Shown in pieces: positions 5,101 through 5,268 of a stretch of DNA of 5,268 nucleotides. Both the position numbers and the translations under genes were made by a program. The stretch lies in contig JAITEY010000065.1 of the NCBI GenBank assembly GCA_031281815.1, forward strand, positions 1-5,268, given 5' to 3'. Origin of the DNA: Desulfovibrio sp. (GTDB lineage: Bacteria > Desulfobacterota > Desulfovibrionia > Desulfovibrionales > Desulfovibrionaceae). How positions within the stretch are numbered: position 1 is the stretch's first letter; each line of letters starts with the position of its first letter. Below the pieces are notes generated by a model that worked only from the letters and a program-made list of their open reading frames with translations, was not told the origin of the DNA and did not search any database.

Positions 5101-5268
5101 CATCTTTCGGATAGGAAACGTTTTCCAGTCCGAAAGCCTGGTGCAGCGCACGCACGGCCAGTTCGGCATATTTTTCGTTGATGACGCAACTCAACTTGAT
5201 TTCCGAGGTGCTTATCATAAGGATGTTGATGTTTTCGGACTGCAGCGCGGCAAAGGTTTTGGCGGCCA
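5078..5268 (-). CDS. lysC: Aspartate kinase, C-terminal fragment (ACT domain)
   Basis: This is the 3' end of a gene that enters from beyond position 5268; 62 codons and a TAA stop (5078-5080) are visible. The peptide begins AAKTFAALQSENINILMIST and continues SEIKLSCVI, then EKYAELAVRALHQAFGL. This is the hallmark end of the second ACT regulatory domain of aspartate kinases, where ENIN and the ISTSEIK segment form the effector-binding and dimer face. The enzyme phosphorylates L-aspartate, the first step to lysine, threonine, methionine and diaminopimelate, and the ACT domains normally mediate feedback inhibition by lysine and/or threonine. The kinase domain lies outside the window, so catalytic residues and any fusion cannot be judged. 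It lies 70 bases upstream of gcvH on the same strand. A GC-rich inverted repeat spans its stop codon, so full readthrough into gcvH is not certain. Confidence 0.92.
   Translation of the reverse strand, partial: AAKTFAALQSENINILMISTSEIKLSCVINEKYAELAVRALHQAFGLENVSYPKDAGRREAE

Overview
The window is a compact run of genes, all on the minus strand, so reading order runs from the high coordinates to position 1. The DNA is GC-rich with long antisense open frames. The split P-protein genes, the tight operon packing and the wording of the proteins (for example the IPF.FPG start and LFFSHRR...LVWIR end of the laccase-domain protein) suggest a deltaproteobacterium, most likely a Desulfovibrio-like sulfate reducer. 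That assignment is inference from protein style and is not proven by a marker gene.

In transcription order: (1) the last 62 codons of aspartate kinase (lysC, entering from 5268); (2) gcvH, lipoyl carrier of the glycine cleavage system; (3) gcvPA and (4) gcvPB, the two subunits of a split glycine decarboxylase; (5) 5-formyltetrahydrofolate cyclo-ligase, whose start codon overlaps the gcvPB stop by one base; (6) a laccase-domain (YfiH/PgeF, COG1496) protein; (7) the first 34 codons of a QueD/6-pyruvoyl-tetrahydropterin-synthase-family gene, leaving the window at position 1. Spacings are 70, 82, 23, -1, 104 (or -4 with an alternative GTG start) and 18 bases. Co-transcription from at least gcvH to queD is therefore likely, and no convincing promoter or terminator is visible inside.

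GcvH, GcvPA and GcvPB shuttle an aminomethyl group from glycine towards tetrahydrofolate, or run in reverse in the reductive glycine pathway known from Desulfovibrio desulfuricans. 5-Formyl-THF cyclo-ligase returns 5-formyl-THF, a dead-end product that forms when glycine and SHMT meet folates, to the active pool, so its coupling to gcvPB makes sense. The T protein (gcvT) and L protein (lpd) are not in the window. PgeF-like and QueD genes follow without an obvious link to the C1 step, apart from QueD's pterin chemistry.

This is mostly an ordinary housekeeping operon; I see no new defence, mobile or CRISPR-like system. The part most worth a second look is 112-234. The end of the laccase-domain gene carries about 35 codons beyond the usual family end. 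These are encoded by a GC-rich repeat cluster: two 34-base copies 66 bases apart, plus a perfect 11-base inverted repeat. The last copy holds both the stop codon and part of the queD ribosome binding site.
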